From: Rotaria macrura | Lineage: Eukaryota > Rotifera > Eurotatoria > Philodinida > Philodinidae | NCBI GenBank assembly: GCA_900239685.1 | Contig: OENT01000124.1 | Coordinates: 62,001 to 126,000, forward strand | Direction: 5' to 3' | DNA: 64,000 nucleotides | Shown here: in pieces, positions 1-12,997 of the stretch | How the letters are laid out: each line of letters begins with the position of its first letter | How positions within the stretch are numbered: the stretch's first letter is position 1 | Notes under the pieces: model-generated | Told to the model about the DNA's origin: nothing | Databases searched by the model: none | What the model saw: the letters and a program-made list of their open reading frames with translations, nothing else | Program-made: the position numbers and the translations under genes

Positions 1-865
1 AAATTATTCCTAGATTTTCAACAAGTTGGAATGATTCAAAAAGAATTCTAATCCAATCAATTAGAATTCTAGTTTCTTAGATATTTCATGTCTACGGTCA
101 TGAAATTTCAGAAAATATAGGGAGACTAAAATTTTAAAGTAAATTCATGGCAATGCTGAAAATTAAATTTGGAAGAATTTTCATAGTTAAATAAAACTGT
201 TCAGTTACAAATGACTTCTTAATTTAAATCCGATGAAAAAAACCGAACGAAAGTTTCTCGACCAAAGTATAGAACGTGAAGCAGTTTTCTGTAAAATCTT
301 TATCAAAAACAGGGACTTTAGTTAGTTGACATACGCACTGAACTGTTTTAAAAGTTTTGGATTGTTAACTTCAAAATATCCAAGACGATGGCGCCATAAG
401 ATAATGGCAGTGCGTTCAGTTTACTTTGTAGAGAGAATAGTGTCACGACAATTACGTCCAAGGAGATCAATCCATAATAGATACTAGAGCAACGATATAA
501 AATCCATCACAATAGATATAAATGCAAGAAAAATATGACCTTGACATGAAAACTCACTGAAAAACAAGACAAAATCAATCTTGACAAGGCCCATGCTCAC
601 TGTATTTATCGAAGTATTAATTATTCGTTTTGCATCATGTACATATTTATTTATGAACCTTGAAAAGAATCCTTATTCATGATTCTTAGCATGATGATCG
701 CAGAAATAATTCCAAGGTCGATTCACTTGAAGCGTTCAATATTCTAGTTCTATAGTTAAGTACTTCACAGATTTATCCAAACCTTCTGATTGGTTAGAAA
801 ATCAAGAAATATTTCGTCTAGAAACTTTTCAATAAAGATTGTATTGTATTTTTATTGATTTGTAG
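1..865. other. Gene-free AT-rich stretch upstream of GALNT10-like exons
   Basis: I see no open frame with family resemblance here. The N-terminal part of the downstream GALNT (cytoplasmic tail, membrane anchor, stem) was looked for and not found. Either those exons lie before the window behind a long intron, or the copy is 5' truncated. A splice acceptor (tttgtag) ends at 865. Confidence 0.5.
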
Positions 866-2845
866 CTGCAAAAAGAAACTGTATCTAGCTGAATTGCCCA
901 CTGTAAGTTGTGATCAAATATTCGTTTAGTTTTCGAAATGATCTGTTTGATTATTAGGTTAGTATTATTATTCCGGTTCATGATGAACATCTGACAACAT
1001 TGATTCGATCAGTGCATAGTATATTAAATCGAACACCATCCAAACTTCTGGAAGAAATTATTCTTGTCGATGATGCAAGTGGCAAGGGTAACAATATCTT
1101 CGAAAGTAGACTGAACAATAAATGTCTCTCGTTTGCTTATAGAGGAATTGAAAGCAGGACTCGATGCTCAAGTTGCTAGTTTAGCAAAGACACGTGTAAT
1201 TCGTCTTACTAAACGTGAAGGTCTCATTCGCACAAGATTAGCAGGTGCACGTGAAGCAAAAGGTGAAATACTTATATTCTTTGATTCACATATCGAAGTT
1301 AATACTAATTGGTTGCCACCATTAATCGAACCGATTGCATTAAATTATAAAACAAGTGTATGTCCATTTATTGATATTATTAAATGGGAAAACTTCGCTT
1401 ATATTGCTCAAGATGAAGGTTGGCGAAATTCTGACAAAGAAGAAATTTAAATCAGTCTTGTTTTAGGTGCTCGTGGTGCATTCGACTGGGGTATGTTTTA
1501 TAAGCGATTACCATTGCTTCCTGAGAGTATACAAAAACCAACAGAACCATTTGAGTAAGACATGAGACATTGTTGATCGATATGCAAATTGTTTGTTCTA
1601 GTAATCCAGTTATGGCTGGTGGTCTATTTGCAATTAGTAAACAATGGTTCTGGGAATTAGGTGGTTATGATGAAGGCCTCGATATATGGGGTGGCGAACA
1701 ATACGAAATGTCATTTAAAATCTGGCAATGTGGTGGACGACTTGTTGATGCTCCATGTTCGAGAGTTGGTCATATTTATCGACAATTCAATCCACATGGT
1801 GGTTTTGCATTTGGTGATTATTTATCGAGGGTAAATATGAATGATACTTTGAAGTTCATGATCAGCATGTTATTGTTCTTGTTGTAATATAGAATCATAA
1901 AAGAGTTGCAGTTGTTTGGATGGATGAATATGCGGAATTCATTTATAAACGAAATGGACATATGAGGTTGCATTTGATTTTCTATTTAGATAATCGTTTA
2001 ATCTAGTATTGATTTAGAAATATTAATTCGGGTGATATTAACAAACAACTTGAACTACGAAAAAAACTAGAATGCAAACCATTTAAATGGTACATCAAAT
2101 TTCTTTTTGTTTGATTTTAACGATGAATTTGTTATTTTGTCTTTTGTATGATAGGTTTATGGAGCATGTTGCATTCGATTTAACTCAATACTATCCACCT
2201 GTTCCTTTGCCACCGTATGCCAAAGGAGAAGTAAAATAATAGACTTTCTTTTCACATTGTCTATTTGGTTTTATTTTCTCACTATCTTTTCTAGATCCGA
2301 AGTATGAATAGTTCTCTATGTGTAGACACAAAACATGGTGGTGAACATGCAACATTTGGTGTTGATCTATGTCTCACAGACGAGCATGGTCGAAGTGGTG
2401 AACAAGTAAAATAATTGATGTCAGTCATTATTAATCACATATGAATATTATTGTTTTTTCAGCAATTCGAACTAGCTTGGCGTCAAGATATTCGACCGAA
2501 AGGTCGTGATTTATGTTTTGATGTACCAAAACGAGGCCAACGCGCACCTGTCGTGCTATTCACTTGCCATGGTAATAATAAAACTAATAAGTACATCAGT
2601 GTATTTTAATTCATTTTCATTTTCATTTAACCATAGGGATGCGTGGTAATCAACATTTTATATACGATATAAATACATATCATATTCAACATGTGTCAAC
2701 AGGTTTATGTCTTGATTGTGATTTAGACAGTAGAAAAATTTTTATGGATCGATGCAATACAAAAAGTGTAACCCAACGATGGAGTTTTTCTTCCTATAAC
2801 GAAACATTAATTCTGAAAGATATGAAACAGTTTTTTCCAATATAA
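866..2845 (+). CDS. GALNT10: Polypeptide N-acetylgalactosaminyltransferase, GALNT10-like (5' partial)
   Basis: A Golgi enzyme that starts mucin-type O-glycosylation by moving GalNAc from UDP-GalNAc to Ser/Thr. Eleven exons were read: 866-902, 958-1087, 1143-1418, 1467-1554, 1602-1830, 1893-1966, 2018-2089, 2155-2230, 2295-2405, 2463-2571, 2637-2845. All join in phase to 469 residues. The GT2 domain shows the start motif [10 protein letters not shown], the metal-binding D-x-H as [15 protein letters not shown], the acceptor motif WGGEQYE and [10 protein letters not shown] ricin-B lectin domain follows ([25 protein letters not shown]). Wording is closest to GALNT10 among the human paralogues. 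The stem and signal anchor (about the first 140 residues of the 603-residue human protein) are missing in view. Introns are 47-65 bp. AATAAA lies at 2930-2935. The 1419 donor (gttggc) is weak. No frame break was seen. Confidence 0.9.
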
Positions 2846-5800
2846 TGCATATTTTTTTAATAATTCTGTGATAAAATTTGACGCTTGCTATTTGTTTTTA
2901 GACGATACTTGAATTCTTTCAAAATCTTCAATAAATATAAAATGCTTCTCTATTGAAATCAAGTTCTTATTTCTATGGATGATAGCAAATCAATGATGTT
3001 AACTGTGATTATCAACGAATTGAAAAAACAACAAATAAAACAATAATAACTAATCAATATATTTGTAGTACATCATCTTCCAAACCAAGGCTTTTTTCCT
3101 TTAAAAAAAATTCAATTCGAGATCACTCTATTGAAATAAGTCGCTATATTACGATACTCGTTTGCTGGCGAGAAAACAAGCATCCATTGCTCATGTTAAC
3201 ATATAAAGTCTTCGTTTAAGGTTATCCAGTCCATATACGAGATAATGGCCAGAGGAAATATATTTAAGAGATCAGTTTTTTGCTTTGTTCGATAGAGTAT
3301 AGAAGAATGCAAAGCATGAGAACAGTTCTGTTTTGTTTAAGAATTCGTTACTATTACATAAAAACGTATGTAGTACATAGAAGTTTGACTTACTCACTGA
3401 ACTATATATTTGATACTTATCTATTAATTTCCAAAGACTTACTCCAAGATTGAATTTTGAAACAAGAAGCGAAAATGAAGATCAATTATATTTTCTATGC
3501 CTACAATTGATAAAGTTTGATGTCGATTGTCGTAGAGAAAACGGGTGTCGTCTCAGTAATTTATTAACAGTTTGAACTATTCTCAAATGTTTAAACTGAA
3601 TTTTCAACGAAACATTTCTGTATTGAATTCTCTGCAAAACTATATCAAAATTGTTAATCTACCAAGTAGTCATAAAAAATTGTAAACTAAACGCTGTCGA
3701 ACCACAAAATGACAAAGTTTCTCATCGCATTTTTTCAAAGGATTAATTACCTGGTCGAACCGACAGGACAGTTGCCTAGTTGTCATCAATTTTGTTTTTC
3801 AATACATTCAAGTTGGTTTTTTTTCATCATCCATCATCGTCAGCGAAAGTTTTTTGAAGAGGTTAACGTACTCAACTGAGGCCATATCTTACTGAACGAC
3901 ATGAAATTATCATAATTGATGCTCTCACACCATAGTTTATACAAATATTCAAATGTATGCAAGAACATTGCGTAGATCAGGTTAGTAAATCATTTGCCTT
4001 GAAAAAGAAACAAGAATACTTAATAGTAAAAGGTTAGCTTACAATATAGAGGCAGGAATTTGACGTTATTTTACTGAATTAATTCCTCCCATAAATTCGA
4101 AATATATGCACAACGAAAAATTTCGTTGTCAAAATGTAAAGCCTTGGATAGAATTGTGAGCAGTTATCTAGAAATACTTTGTAATTAGCTTCAAAATAGC
4201 TTAATATATTTCTAAGTACTTCGCATGTTGTACAAGCTAGAAGATAAAAACTACTTAAATAATCTTATAAGATTTATTATTTTACCGTCGGACAACGTTC
4301 AGTGCAGAATTCTTATTGGCTACTTTTTGTGATAAAACGTGTTATACAATCTTGTACAGAACTGAATGAAGAATCTTTTTCGTAAAAATGACAATAAAAC
4401 AACACGAGGCCCATTTCCCTGGAATCAGAAATGTGCAAGTCAAGTAAAGTTAAGAACGACTGGATAGTTTTTCTGTTTAACTCTTAACTTAACTTGACTT
4501 GTTAAATGGGTCTGGAAACCAAGTTAACGAAATGGGCATACTTTTGTAATGCATCCATCGAATTCTTGTTTAAAATAAAATTAACTACTAAAACACTAGC
4601 AAAGAAAAAGAAATACTTTCATGTAATGCCGATAAGCACTGATTGTATGAAAATGTTTTGACTTGACTGGACTTGAAAATTGGAAACATCTTATTTGCTT
4701 ATTGCTGCCTGGGATCCCTATTGTTTAAATTATTTACATGAATCTCATGGAAATTTGAAAATCAGGCAGCAGAAAATTGTAATTTTTCATGTAAGAAGAT
4801 GAAGATATACTGGACATGATTGACACACGAGTAAAAGTTCTACGAAATTCGATATGTAATATCAAATGATAAATAATGATGATCTTTCGAAGTTCGTCAA
4901 ACTATTCTCCAAAACTCATTTAATTGACTAGCTGAACTAAAAATCACACAATTATACGAGGGTGTGAATCAAGTTACAAATTCGTTTCACTGATAGTTAC
5001 ATGTAGGTTCTTAAGTTTCTCGTGTACTGAATCCATTATCAAATTGATCAGAGAAATAGTGTTTCTTTTTTGTAAACATAATTGGTTTTCGTGTGGGTTG
5101 AAATTCAATGATTTCAGTGCTCGCTTCTATCTTGCTCGCAGCTAGAAATATTGATTCACCAAGTGCATTACTAACCTTGTTAAAATTGTACTTATAATTT
5201 GAGTTATAAAATCTAGAAAAAAAAGAAATAGATAAATATAGCCATTCAACTACATTAAATTTCACATTTGGAATTTCTCTGAATGTTATACACAAGAACT
5301 TTACTCATTACAAAAAGTCGAATCATGTTAAAGATTCCTAATTTTTCTTGTTTTACTTTTTCATGAAGTTCTTCCACAAAAACTTCCTGAAAAATACATT
5401 GGCAGTTTCATCCTTGCCATATGAAATTATTTCTAATAGTTGCAAGTTCTTGCATGTCGAGTCTATTTACCGATGTTGTTAATGTGTACATCTAGAGTAT
5501 CTACTAATTTACATTATGCATTATCTAGTCATTTGAAACGTATCGCTTTGTGTTACATCATCTACAGAATTCGTTCAGACAACATCTATGCCATATCGTT
5601 GTACTGAACAGATATACGATTGTCGCCGGATTTTTTTGAGACTTCGAACTCTTGTTACGTATGAAAAATCACTCTGAAGTAATTTACATAAAGTATAAGT
5701 TGAGGCGTGTTGTATGCATGAACGACAGGCAATAGATATCCAGGAGCTAGGAAGCATTGCGTATCAACTATGAATATTCATCGATGTATGTCTATATATA

Positions 5801-6060
5801 TATATATATATGTCTCTCTAATCGGATACATACGTGCAGAAAAAAGAAATGTTCACCTCTAGTCGCATCATTGTTTTTCCCTATTCTATACATCGTCATC
5901 GTTGCTGATATTCAATACGTATAAATATTATCCATGATCAATTTTTTTTTCGTTCAACGAAAGTTCATCTATTTTCTTTTTTCTTCCTCTCTTTCTCTCT
6001 GTGCTGATAAACGAAACTTGCGTCAGTCAGTTCGAACGCGTGTGTGTGACCTGGACAATC
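2846..6060. other. Intergenic region between GALNT10-like and CDK4/6-like genes
   Basis: No coding region is supported. The open frames on the minus strand at 5011-5295 and 5575-5757 have no recognisable motif or splice partners. The stretch holds a small inverted-repeat element (4409-4537), a short TA run near 5797-5811 and, just before the kinase gene, a TATAAATA string at 5920-5927 that could be part of its promoter. Confidence 0.6.
4409..4537. mobile_element. Short MITE-like inverted-repeat element
   Basis: The ends are perfect 9-base inverted copies (gcccatttc at 4409-4417, gaaatgggc at 4529-4537). Inside lies a second pair of inverted segments of about 18-20 bases with one mismatch (around 4434-4454 and 4484-4502, built on caagtcaagt and acttgacttg). 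At about 129 bp with no coding capacity this fits a miniature inverted-repeat element or a large hairpin. No clear target duplication was seen, so the superfamily is open. Confidence 0.5.
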
Positions 6061-7712
6061 ATGACAAGAGTTCTTCTTGTCAAGTCAAATGCTTATGAAT
6101 TAGGCGAAATAATTGGACAAGGTGCTTATGGGTAAGTATTTACGGTGAATGCTGAAAGAAAAATGATGTCATCATGATTTAATGATACTTTTTCTTCGTA
6201 GATGTGTATTTAAAAGTCGAAATGTCACGACCAATGAAACGGTTGCTATAAAAAAAATGAGTATGTTACGGACTCGCGATGGTTTACCAACTTCGGTAAT
6301 TCGTGAGGCTGCTTTATTAAAACGTGTTGGTAAAGTCGATAGTGAAAATTTGATCAAGTACGAATTATTGGACATGATTGATTTTTTTCACGTTATTTTT
6401 TTAAAAAAACTTGGTTATTTTTTCTAGATTAAAAGAAGTATTCAGTGAACAACCGAGTGCCGACCGACAGAATATTTATTTTATTTTTGAATATGTCGAA
6501 CGTGATCTTGAACGTTATCTGAAATTGAATAATCCTTTAGATATTAATCAAATTCGGGTTCGAAACATTCGTTCCTGTCGGTTGTGTACATTATAAGTTT
6601 TTTTTATCTATTTAGAATTTTACTAAACAATTATTAACAGCTGTTTCAGTTCTTCATAGTCATTCTATTTTTCATCGTGATATTAAACCTCAAAACATTC
6701 TTGTTACTAATAATGGTTAGATTTTAAAATAATTCTATCTAGGTTGAAATTAAAACATTTCATATGATTAAGGTATATTAAAATTGGCTGATTTTGGTTT
6801 AGCCCGTGAATATCATGAACATAAAGTGTTTACTACTGTGGTAAAATTTTCTCTATTTTAAATATCGATGCACTTAATTCTATTTCGAAAGTCTAGGTTG
6901 TAACAATGTGGTATCGAGCACCAGAAATTCTTCTATCATCACCATATTGTACATCAGCTGATATGTGGAGTGTTGGTTGTATTCTTGGTGAAATGGCATT
7001 AGGTCGACCTTTATTTACTGCTAAATCAGAAAGTCGTCAATTACGTCGCATCATTCTGTAAGAGGAGAACTGTCATATCTGAAAAATGTTTATAGTCCGA
7101 ATGAATTGTTATTGAATTTCATGTTTCAGTTTATTGGGCCTACCGAACGAGGATGAATGGCCACAAGAGTCTCCGATCAGAAGAGAAGCGTTTGAAAATC
7201 ATTCTCAACCTATTATTACATTGGAACGACTCATTCGTTTTCAAGATAGCTGTGCTTTTGAATTACTTCGAGTAAAGTTTTGTTGTATCTTCTATTGTGA
7301 TATGAATTATTCATTTGTATTTTCCTTTAACTATCAGTTATTACTATCATTCAAACCAAGTCTTCGTCCAACAGCTAATCGAGCTCTTGAGCATAATTTC
7401 TTTCGTCGAACTGATCATAGTTCATGTACAGTTACATGGTCATCGACTGACGTAGCCGAAGCAACAGCTGCCGTACCTAATCTAGATGCGTATACTGATG
7501 GTGATTTTAGATTTAATAATGATGATGATCAAAAAGTTGAAAATGCTCGCTCAAGAAATAATTCTATTGATACAGGTTATTATTATCAATCGTGGTCATC
7601 GCCTGATGATGGTCAACATATGTTAACAATCGACAGTCATATTAGTAGTACTGCTGATGATGTACCTCAGTCACCGATTGATATTGTTTCATGGTGGTCT
7701 GACAGCCCGTAA
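6061..7712 (+). CDS. CDK6: Cyclin-dependent kinase, CDK4/6 family
   Basis: A Ser/Thr kinase expected to pair with a D-type cyclin and drive G1/S by phosphorylating Rb-family proteins. Eight exons: 6061-6131, 6202-6357, 6428-6557, 6616-6715, 6773-6840, 6897-7057, 7130-7271, 7338-7712; they sum to exactly 401 codons (400 aa). Seen: glycine loop GQGAYG (19-24), VAIK Lys41, cyclin-binding helix LPTSVIRE (52-59; PISTVRE in CDK4, PLSTIRE in CDK6), HRDIKPQN with catalytic Asp141, DFG at 159-161, T-loop Thr178 in [10 protein letters not shown], and the CDK4/6-style IGLP/EDDWP region as [10 protein letters not shown]. The start ATG at 6061 immediately precedes the N-lobe. After the kinase fold (about residue 300) comes a tail of about 100 residues rich in Ser, Asp and Asn, longer than in human CDK4/6 (303 and 326 aa). 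Symbol is family-level: CDK4 and CDK6 cannot be separated here. Confidence 0.92.
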
Positions 7713-10624
7713 TGAAAGTTCCTTACATCAATGTTTTGTTTTCTTTTTGCGTATAGTTATTTTTCTTTTCTTTAAAATGTACAGAAATATAGACTAGAAG
7801 AATAATTATTGTTTTTCTATTAAAAAATGTTTATGGTAATTACTAATAATTGTTTCTTGATATTGATATGATCAAGCAAGCATCGAGATTAAACTTAGAT
7901 GATCATTTATTAGTATTAGGGAATGAAAGCATCATTTTCACTTCTATATATGTGCATGATAATTGTGTTCAGTGAAAGCCATGTTTCATGAATGCTTATT
8001 TTCTGTTTTTGATGAAAACATGACATGACATACATATATGAGTTTATATTCGATAGGAAATTTTCTTGAATCACATGAAAAATTCAATAGAGATCATTTT
8101 TGATACATAAGATTTTCGTTAAGACTCAATGTTTAGATTAAAATGAATCTATGATGGTTCTGCACACGTCATTATTTCTCAATGATGTTTTTCTGGAAAA
8201 TTTTCGAATTTGAATGTGGCATCGATAAGATTTCATGAATGAATTTGTTAAATTATTTGAAAGACCTATTTAAAACTTTATTGTATACTGAAAATAGCAG
8301 ACATTTGTAAGGTTCAGATCAAAGTTTTGTTTTAAGTTATGATAAATTGAGCATAATTCGAAACGTATATCTATGGTGCATGATTGACTCGGACGACAGA
8401 ATGTGCTCACAAGGCATGTGAATTTACGACTTTCAAACAAATAATCTTGATGATGCATTGATGAATACTAAAATAATTTTATCAATAAACAAAATCAAAC
8501 ATATCGCACATATAGTTACTATAATCGAGAGACCAATGAATATGAAAACCGATTGAATCAACCATCGCCGTCAAGAAATTCATATCTTTGTAGTTAAGTA
8601 TTGCAAAAATTGAGCCACTGACTATTAATTTGATTACAATTTCTAGCGTACGTCTCACTAGCATAAAATATAGAGAAATCATCATGACTACCTTGATGAA
8701 CTTACGTATTTAAGAAAGAATGAAAATCTTCTTGTGTTTATGGTGCAGCTCTTTGTGTGTACTTCATTAGTCAGTGGTATCGTTGAAAACAATAATAATC
8801 GTCATCGGAAACTGTGTTGCAGAAACATAATGACACCTTCTTTTGAAAAATCTCATGAATCTAGGTGATCTGGTAATAGAGGATTGCTTGTGATCGAGCA
8901 AAACCTGTTTATCATAAATAAAGAATGATTTCAAAACAAGAAAAAAACAAACAAACAATAGCATTTCTACTATTTGCTTCTTTTGACACATTTTTTCAAA
9001 CTCTTTCGGGCAAGGTCTCAAAGAGGGGACATAGCCTCCTTGTCTCTATGTATATTGAAGTTCTACCACAGACGAAACATGGCTAAACAAAGTCAACCTA
9101 CTTATCTCTGCTTCAAAATTCGAAATTATATTATGTTCGAGAACTTGCAATATTGCATGATACCAAAGAGCTCGTCTAGTACTCTCGACTTTCATAATTT
9201 TGATAATAGAGTCTAGACGCCACAATGATTTTGAATATTGCTTCGGAAGAGTCATAATTTGATTTCACAATAAATTGATTGAAGGATGTAGAGAATAGAT
9301 TCAAATATTTTCGATTTTACTATCAACTTGTCAAGAATATATTTAAAACTTTAAACATCATACATATCATCTTCTACTAATTGAAAGTGGCTCATTTCTT
9401 TTTATAATTTTAGAAAAAAAGTTGTGAATGTTAAACAAGGAGACTAACTTGATACGATCTATTGATTTCTTTTAGTTCTTGATGACATGTAGTGATGACA
9501 TACGTAAACGAGTACAGTACACAAATTTCATACGTTTGTAATAATTGAAACTTTTCGAAGTGCAAGTTAACTCATCGACTCAAATTCATTTCAATTCTTC
9601 TAATACTCGTATAAATTATTTAGTATTCAAACTATTACAGCAAAACATATGGAACTACCAGGATAAAAGTATCGATCAACATTCTAATGGAAGAGGTCAT
9701 GCAAAAAAAAAGAAATTCTCTTATTTGTTAGTAATTGCAACGGATTGATGCGTTGAGTATGAATAGATGTCTTTGTTGCTAAAAATATTTCTAGTAATAA
9801 TCTATTTACAATTCATTTTTTCGCCGCTAGTGTATAGCAATTTCATTTAAGCCAAAGTAGTGCTTTTTGTGTTTTTGAAACAATTAATATTTATTATGTC
9901 CTTTGTTGTTTTTCATGGAATGACGAAGTTTATTTCATTACCCTGGTGAACACCAGTCACAAGGGAATATTCTTAATTATTTTTCTGTTATTTTTTGACA
10001 AAAACAAATGACTAATGTTTTTCCCAGTATAACTTGTATATAAAGATAATTGAACTGTAAATAAAAATTCAAATGTATATGCATCAACTATATATGTAGA
10101 AATATAACTTGCCGTAATAAACCAAGCCAATATCAAATTATTCACGAAACGTATAGTTTATCAAATTGTGAAACATCTAATTCACTGAGATATATTTTGT
10201 TCCAAGAAGTATGTTGCACCATAGAATAGATCACGTTTTCAAATTTGATTAGCCTTACTTATTACTTTCAACGATTTCTATTCCTATGTCCGTATAAAGC
10301 TAGAGCTAAAAAAATATTTGTCAGCGTCTAATGTTTCAAATGATGTTACATATCTTTCGAATACAAAAAACAAAGGTTGCTAGAAGAAAATATTTTTTTT
10401 TATCATGAAAATTTAAACGTTTTGAACTAGAAATTCGTTTCACAGTTTTTCTATTTATTGAGTATGTCACAGACAAATAAATTAAGATATTATTTATTAT
10501 TCAACCAAACAGGAATGGATGATATGAATAAATTAGATGAAATGTTAATATGTTATTCATCGTTTGATAAACTCACAGTGTTCTCTCTTGTCTATGTGCA
10601 TCATCGTAAATTAACGTGCATACC

Positions 10625-11695
10625 AGAGCTCCGCGGGACGCGGGATTAGTCCAGGGGCGGGACGGAACAATAAAAATGAAAAGGTGGCGGGATAGAGCAG
10701 AACAGGACTGCTTTTTCTCGGGGTGGAACGGGACAGAACCAGATCAATTAACTTCTTTATCGCACTAATTTCATGCAAGCACAATTCGCATTGATTATTG
10801 GATATTCATTGCAGTTTTGGGACAACTATGCATTGATTTAAGCATGCACACGTTACCCAAGCAGACAAACATTTGGAAAAACGCATTTAAACATTCAATC
10901 AGAAACCGCGATTATGATTCATTAATGTTCATTAACAAAACGCAAGAAACGCATTTTTGTACGCAAAATTTCCACGTTCCGAGCCTGAAAATTGATTAAA
11001 ACTCTAATTTTGAGGGTTAAAAAGCACAATTATTCCAGAACTAATAGGTCAATGGGTTTAAACGCTCAGAATCAGAGTTTCAATTCGTTTTCACGCTCAG
11101 AAAGTGAAAATCCTGCTGAAAAAACGAGTTTCTTGCGTTTTGTTATTGAGGTTTAATGAATCATAATTGCAGCTTTCGATTCAATCGAGTTCTTTCAAAT
11201 GTTCGTCTACTTTAGGAAGAGGTCATTTGATTGATTGTCTCCATAAAATGTCAATATGTCACTTGTATGAAACGATACAGTGATTATATTGTAATCATTG
11301 TTCACGCCATTCCAGTCTTCTTTTTTTATTAGTTAGATATTGACAATATACTTTTTCTTAGATCGGTTACTCGAGAAGCAGTACTTTAGCTAATGTCTCT
11401 TATTGTTCTTTTCATTGTTCTTTTTTTGTAATACGGAGTTTCTCATGCAAACCTCATCGTGATAGAATGTTTTTTCATGTGAGTGTTATCTTGTAACTGA
11501 TAAATAGTAAAATAAATGGATTTCATTGAACAAAAAACCAGAAATTAATTGATCTGTTTCAATCACATTATCAGATAAAAAGAAAGAATTACGTTTATAT
11601 GTTAGAATAACATGATACGGAACCGGGTGGGCCAGATCAAGCGTTGGGGGATGCAGGATGGGATGGGACAACATTTTTGCGTCCCGCGGAACATA
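10625..11695. mobile_element. GC-tipped non-autonomous DNA element (hAT-like?) carrying a foldback core
   Basis: The two ends are GC-rich islands in AT-rich DNA and are inverted copies (ccgcgggacgc near 10631-10641; gcgtcccgcgg near 11680-11690). Short G-rich units such as gggacggaac and gggatgggac repeat just inside both ends. The flanks ATACCAGA and ATACCATT agree at six of eight positions, which could be a worn 8-bp target duplication as made by hAT elements. No transposase frame is present, so it would be a non-autonomous copy. The superfamily is a guess; the inverted ends are plainly visible. Confidence 0.55.
10857..11216. repeat. Long imperfect palindrome (foldback) inside the GC-tipped element
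   Basis: The left arm (about 10857-11025) and right arm (about 11055-11216) are reverse complements over most of their length, at roughly three-quarters identity or better by eye. The best block is attatgattcattaa on the left matched by ttaatgaatcataat on the right, followed by acaaaacgcaagaaac and its complement. Only some 25-30 bases separate the arms. It has no open frame and could fold into one long hairpin if transcribed. Confidence 0.65.
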
Positions 11696-12058
11696 CCATT
11701 TTCAATCAAATATTTCATTAAAAATAATAAGAAATGTACAATGTTGATCTTCATCGAAGTTTCTATTATATTCTAAACTCATCTTATGATTTGATATTCA
11801 AGTGTACGAAACAACGTTTCTTCCATGAATTTAGTTAATAAGGTTTCATTGTTTCAATTGAGTGCGATAGATATGACTGTTAAATCAATAAAAATTGAAC
11901 TGTTTGATTCTATTGAATGGATTTAGAAAATGAAAATAAATAGAAATACGAAATATTTGAGTCCTTGATTGATTAATTGAAAATAATTATTTAAATTAAT
12001 CGACATTAAATCAGATATAACTACCGAAATTTGATTCAATATCGCACTATTCTTCTAA

Positions 12059-12997
12059 TACTGGATGTCCCATAATGCTTGCACACTTTTTTTTCCTCTT
12101 TTGCCCTATATCTCGTTGTACAGATAAATGATAAAATCTTAATCGCTTTCTCAAAAGATCACACCGTCGAATTCTCTACAAACTTGTGTTTTATATTCAT
12201 TTAAAAGAAACGAACTGAATTTTTTTATACTGTAATTTTATGTAATGTTTCTATTTCTCACTCATTTATCTGAGTAATTATTGTTTCCCATACGAATTGA
12301 GATTTAGATTTTCAAAACATAATTTAGTACTAGATAGCTCTTGAAAGCGTAAAATTACTGTGGATATATGCAACGGTTCATAATACTTATTCTTGAAGTT
12401 CGAAAGTATTTTCTGTTAAGTCAATTTTTGATTAGTACGATATTTTCAATCTTCTATTTACTTCTTTTGAAAAAATCGTCCTGAATATCACAGATATGAA
12501 TTCATTTTCACAACATTTTTAGAATCAAGATTCATCTGTTTACTTTGAGTCTAAACAACGTGTACTATTAAACGACTCAGTTTGAATAAAAATCCGAATA
12601 CTTTGAAAGAACTATTTTCTTTCTATGAGTTCGTATAATTTATTGCTAAGTTACAAAAGCAGAATTCGATCAAATGCTGGTAAATAATTCTGAGAGAGCA
12701 GTTGCTATTTGTATTTAAAATAAAAAATACTTAATGTTGTAGTTGCCTTTTTATATAGTCAAAAAATACAAAAGAAAAACACAGTAAAAATCACTGGCAA
12801 GTAGATCCATTTCCTACAGTAACACTATAAAAATGCTCAGTTCGTTTCTTTTAAATGAAGATAAAACACAAGTTTGTAGAGAATTCGACGGTGTGATCTT
12901 TTGAGAAAGCGATTAAGATTTTATCATTTATCTGTACAACGAGATATAGGGCAAAAGAGGAAAAAAAAAGTGTGCAAACATTATGGGACATCTCGTA
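12059..12997. mobile_element. Tc1/mariner-type non-autonomous element with long terminal inverted repeats
   Basis: Terminal inverted repeats of about 157 bp (12061-12217 and 12838-12995) are nearly identical; for example gatgtcccataatg starts one end and cattatgggacatc closes the other. Both ends abut TA (12059-12060 and 12996-12997), the target duplication of the Tc1/mariner/IS630 group. The roughly 620-bp middle has no transposase frame, so the copy depends on an enzyme made elsewhere. High similarity of the two arms suggests a fairly recent insertion. Confidence 0.75.

Noticed and set aside
6548-6580. ggttcgaaa-like string resembling a tRNA B box
   Set aside because: It lies across a CDK exon-intron edge and no A box, acceptor stem or cloverleaf could be formed.
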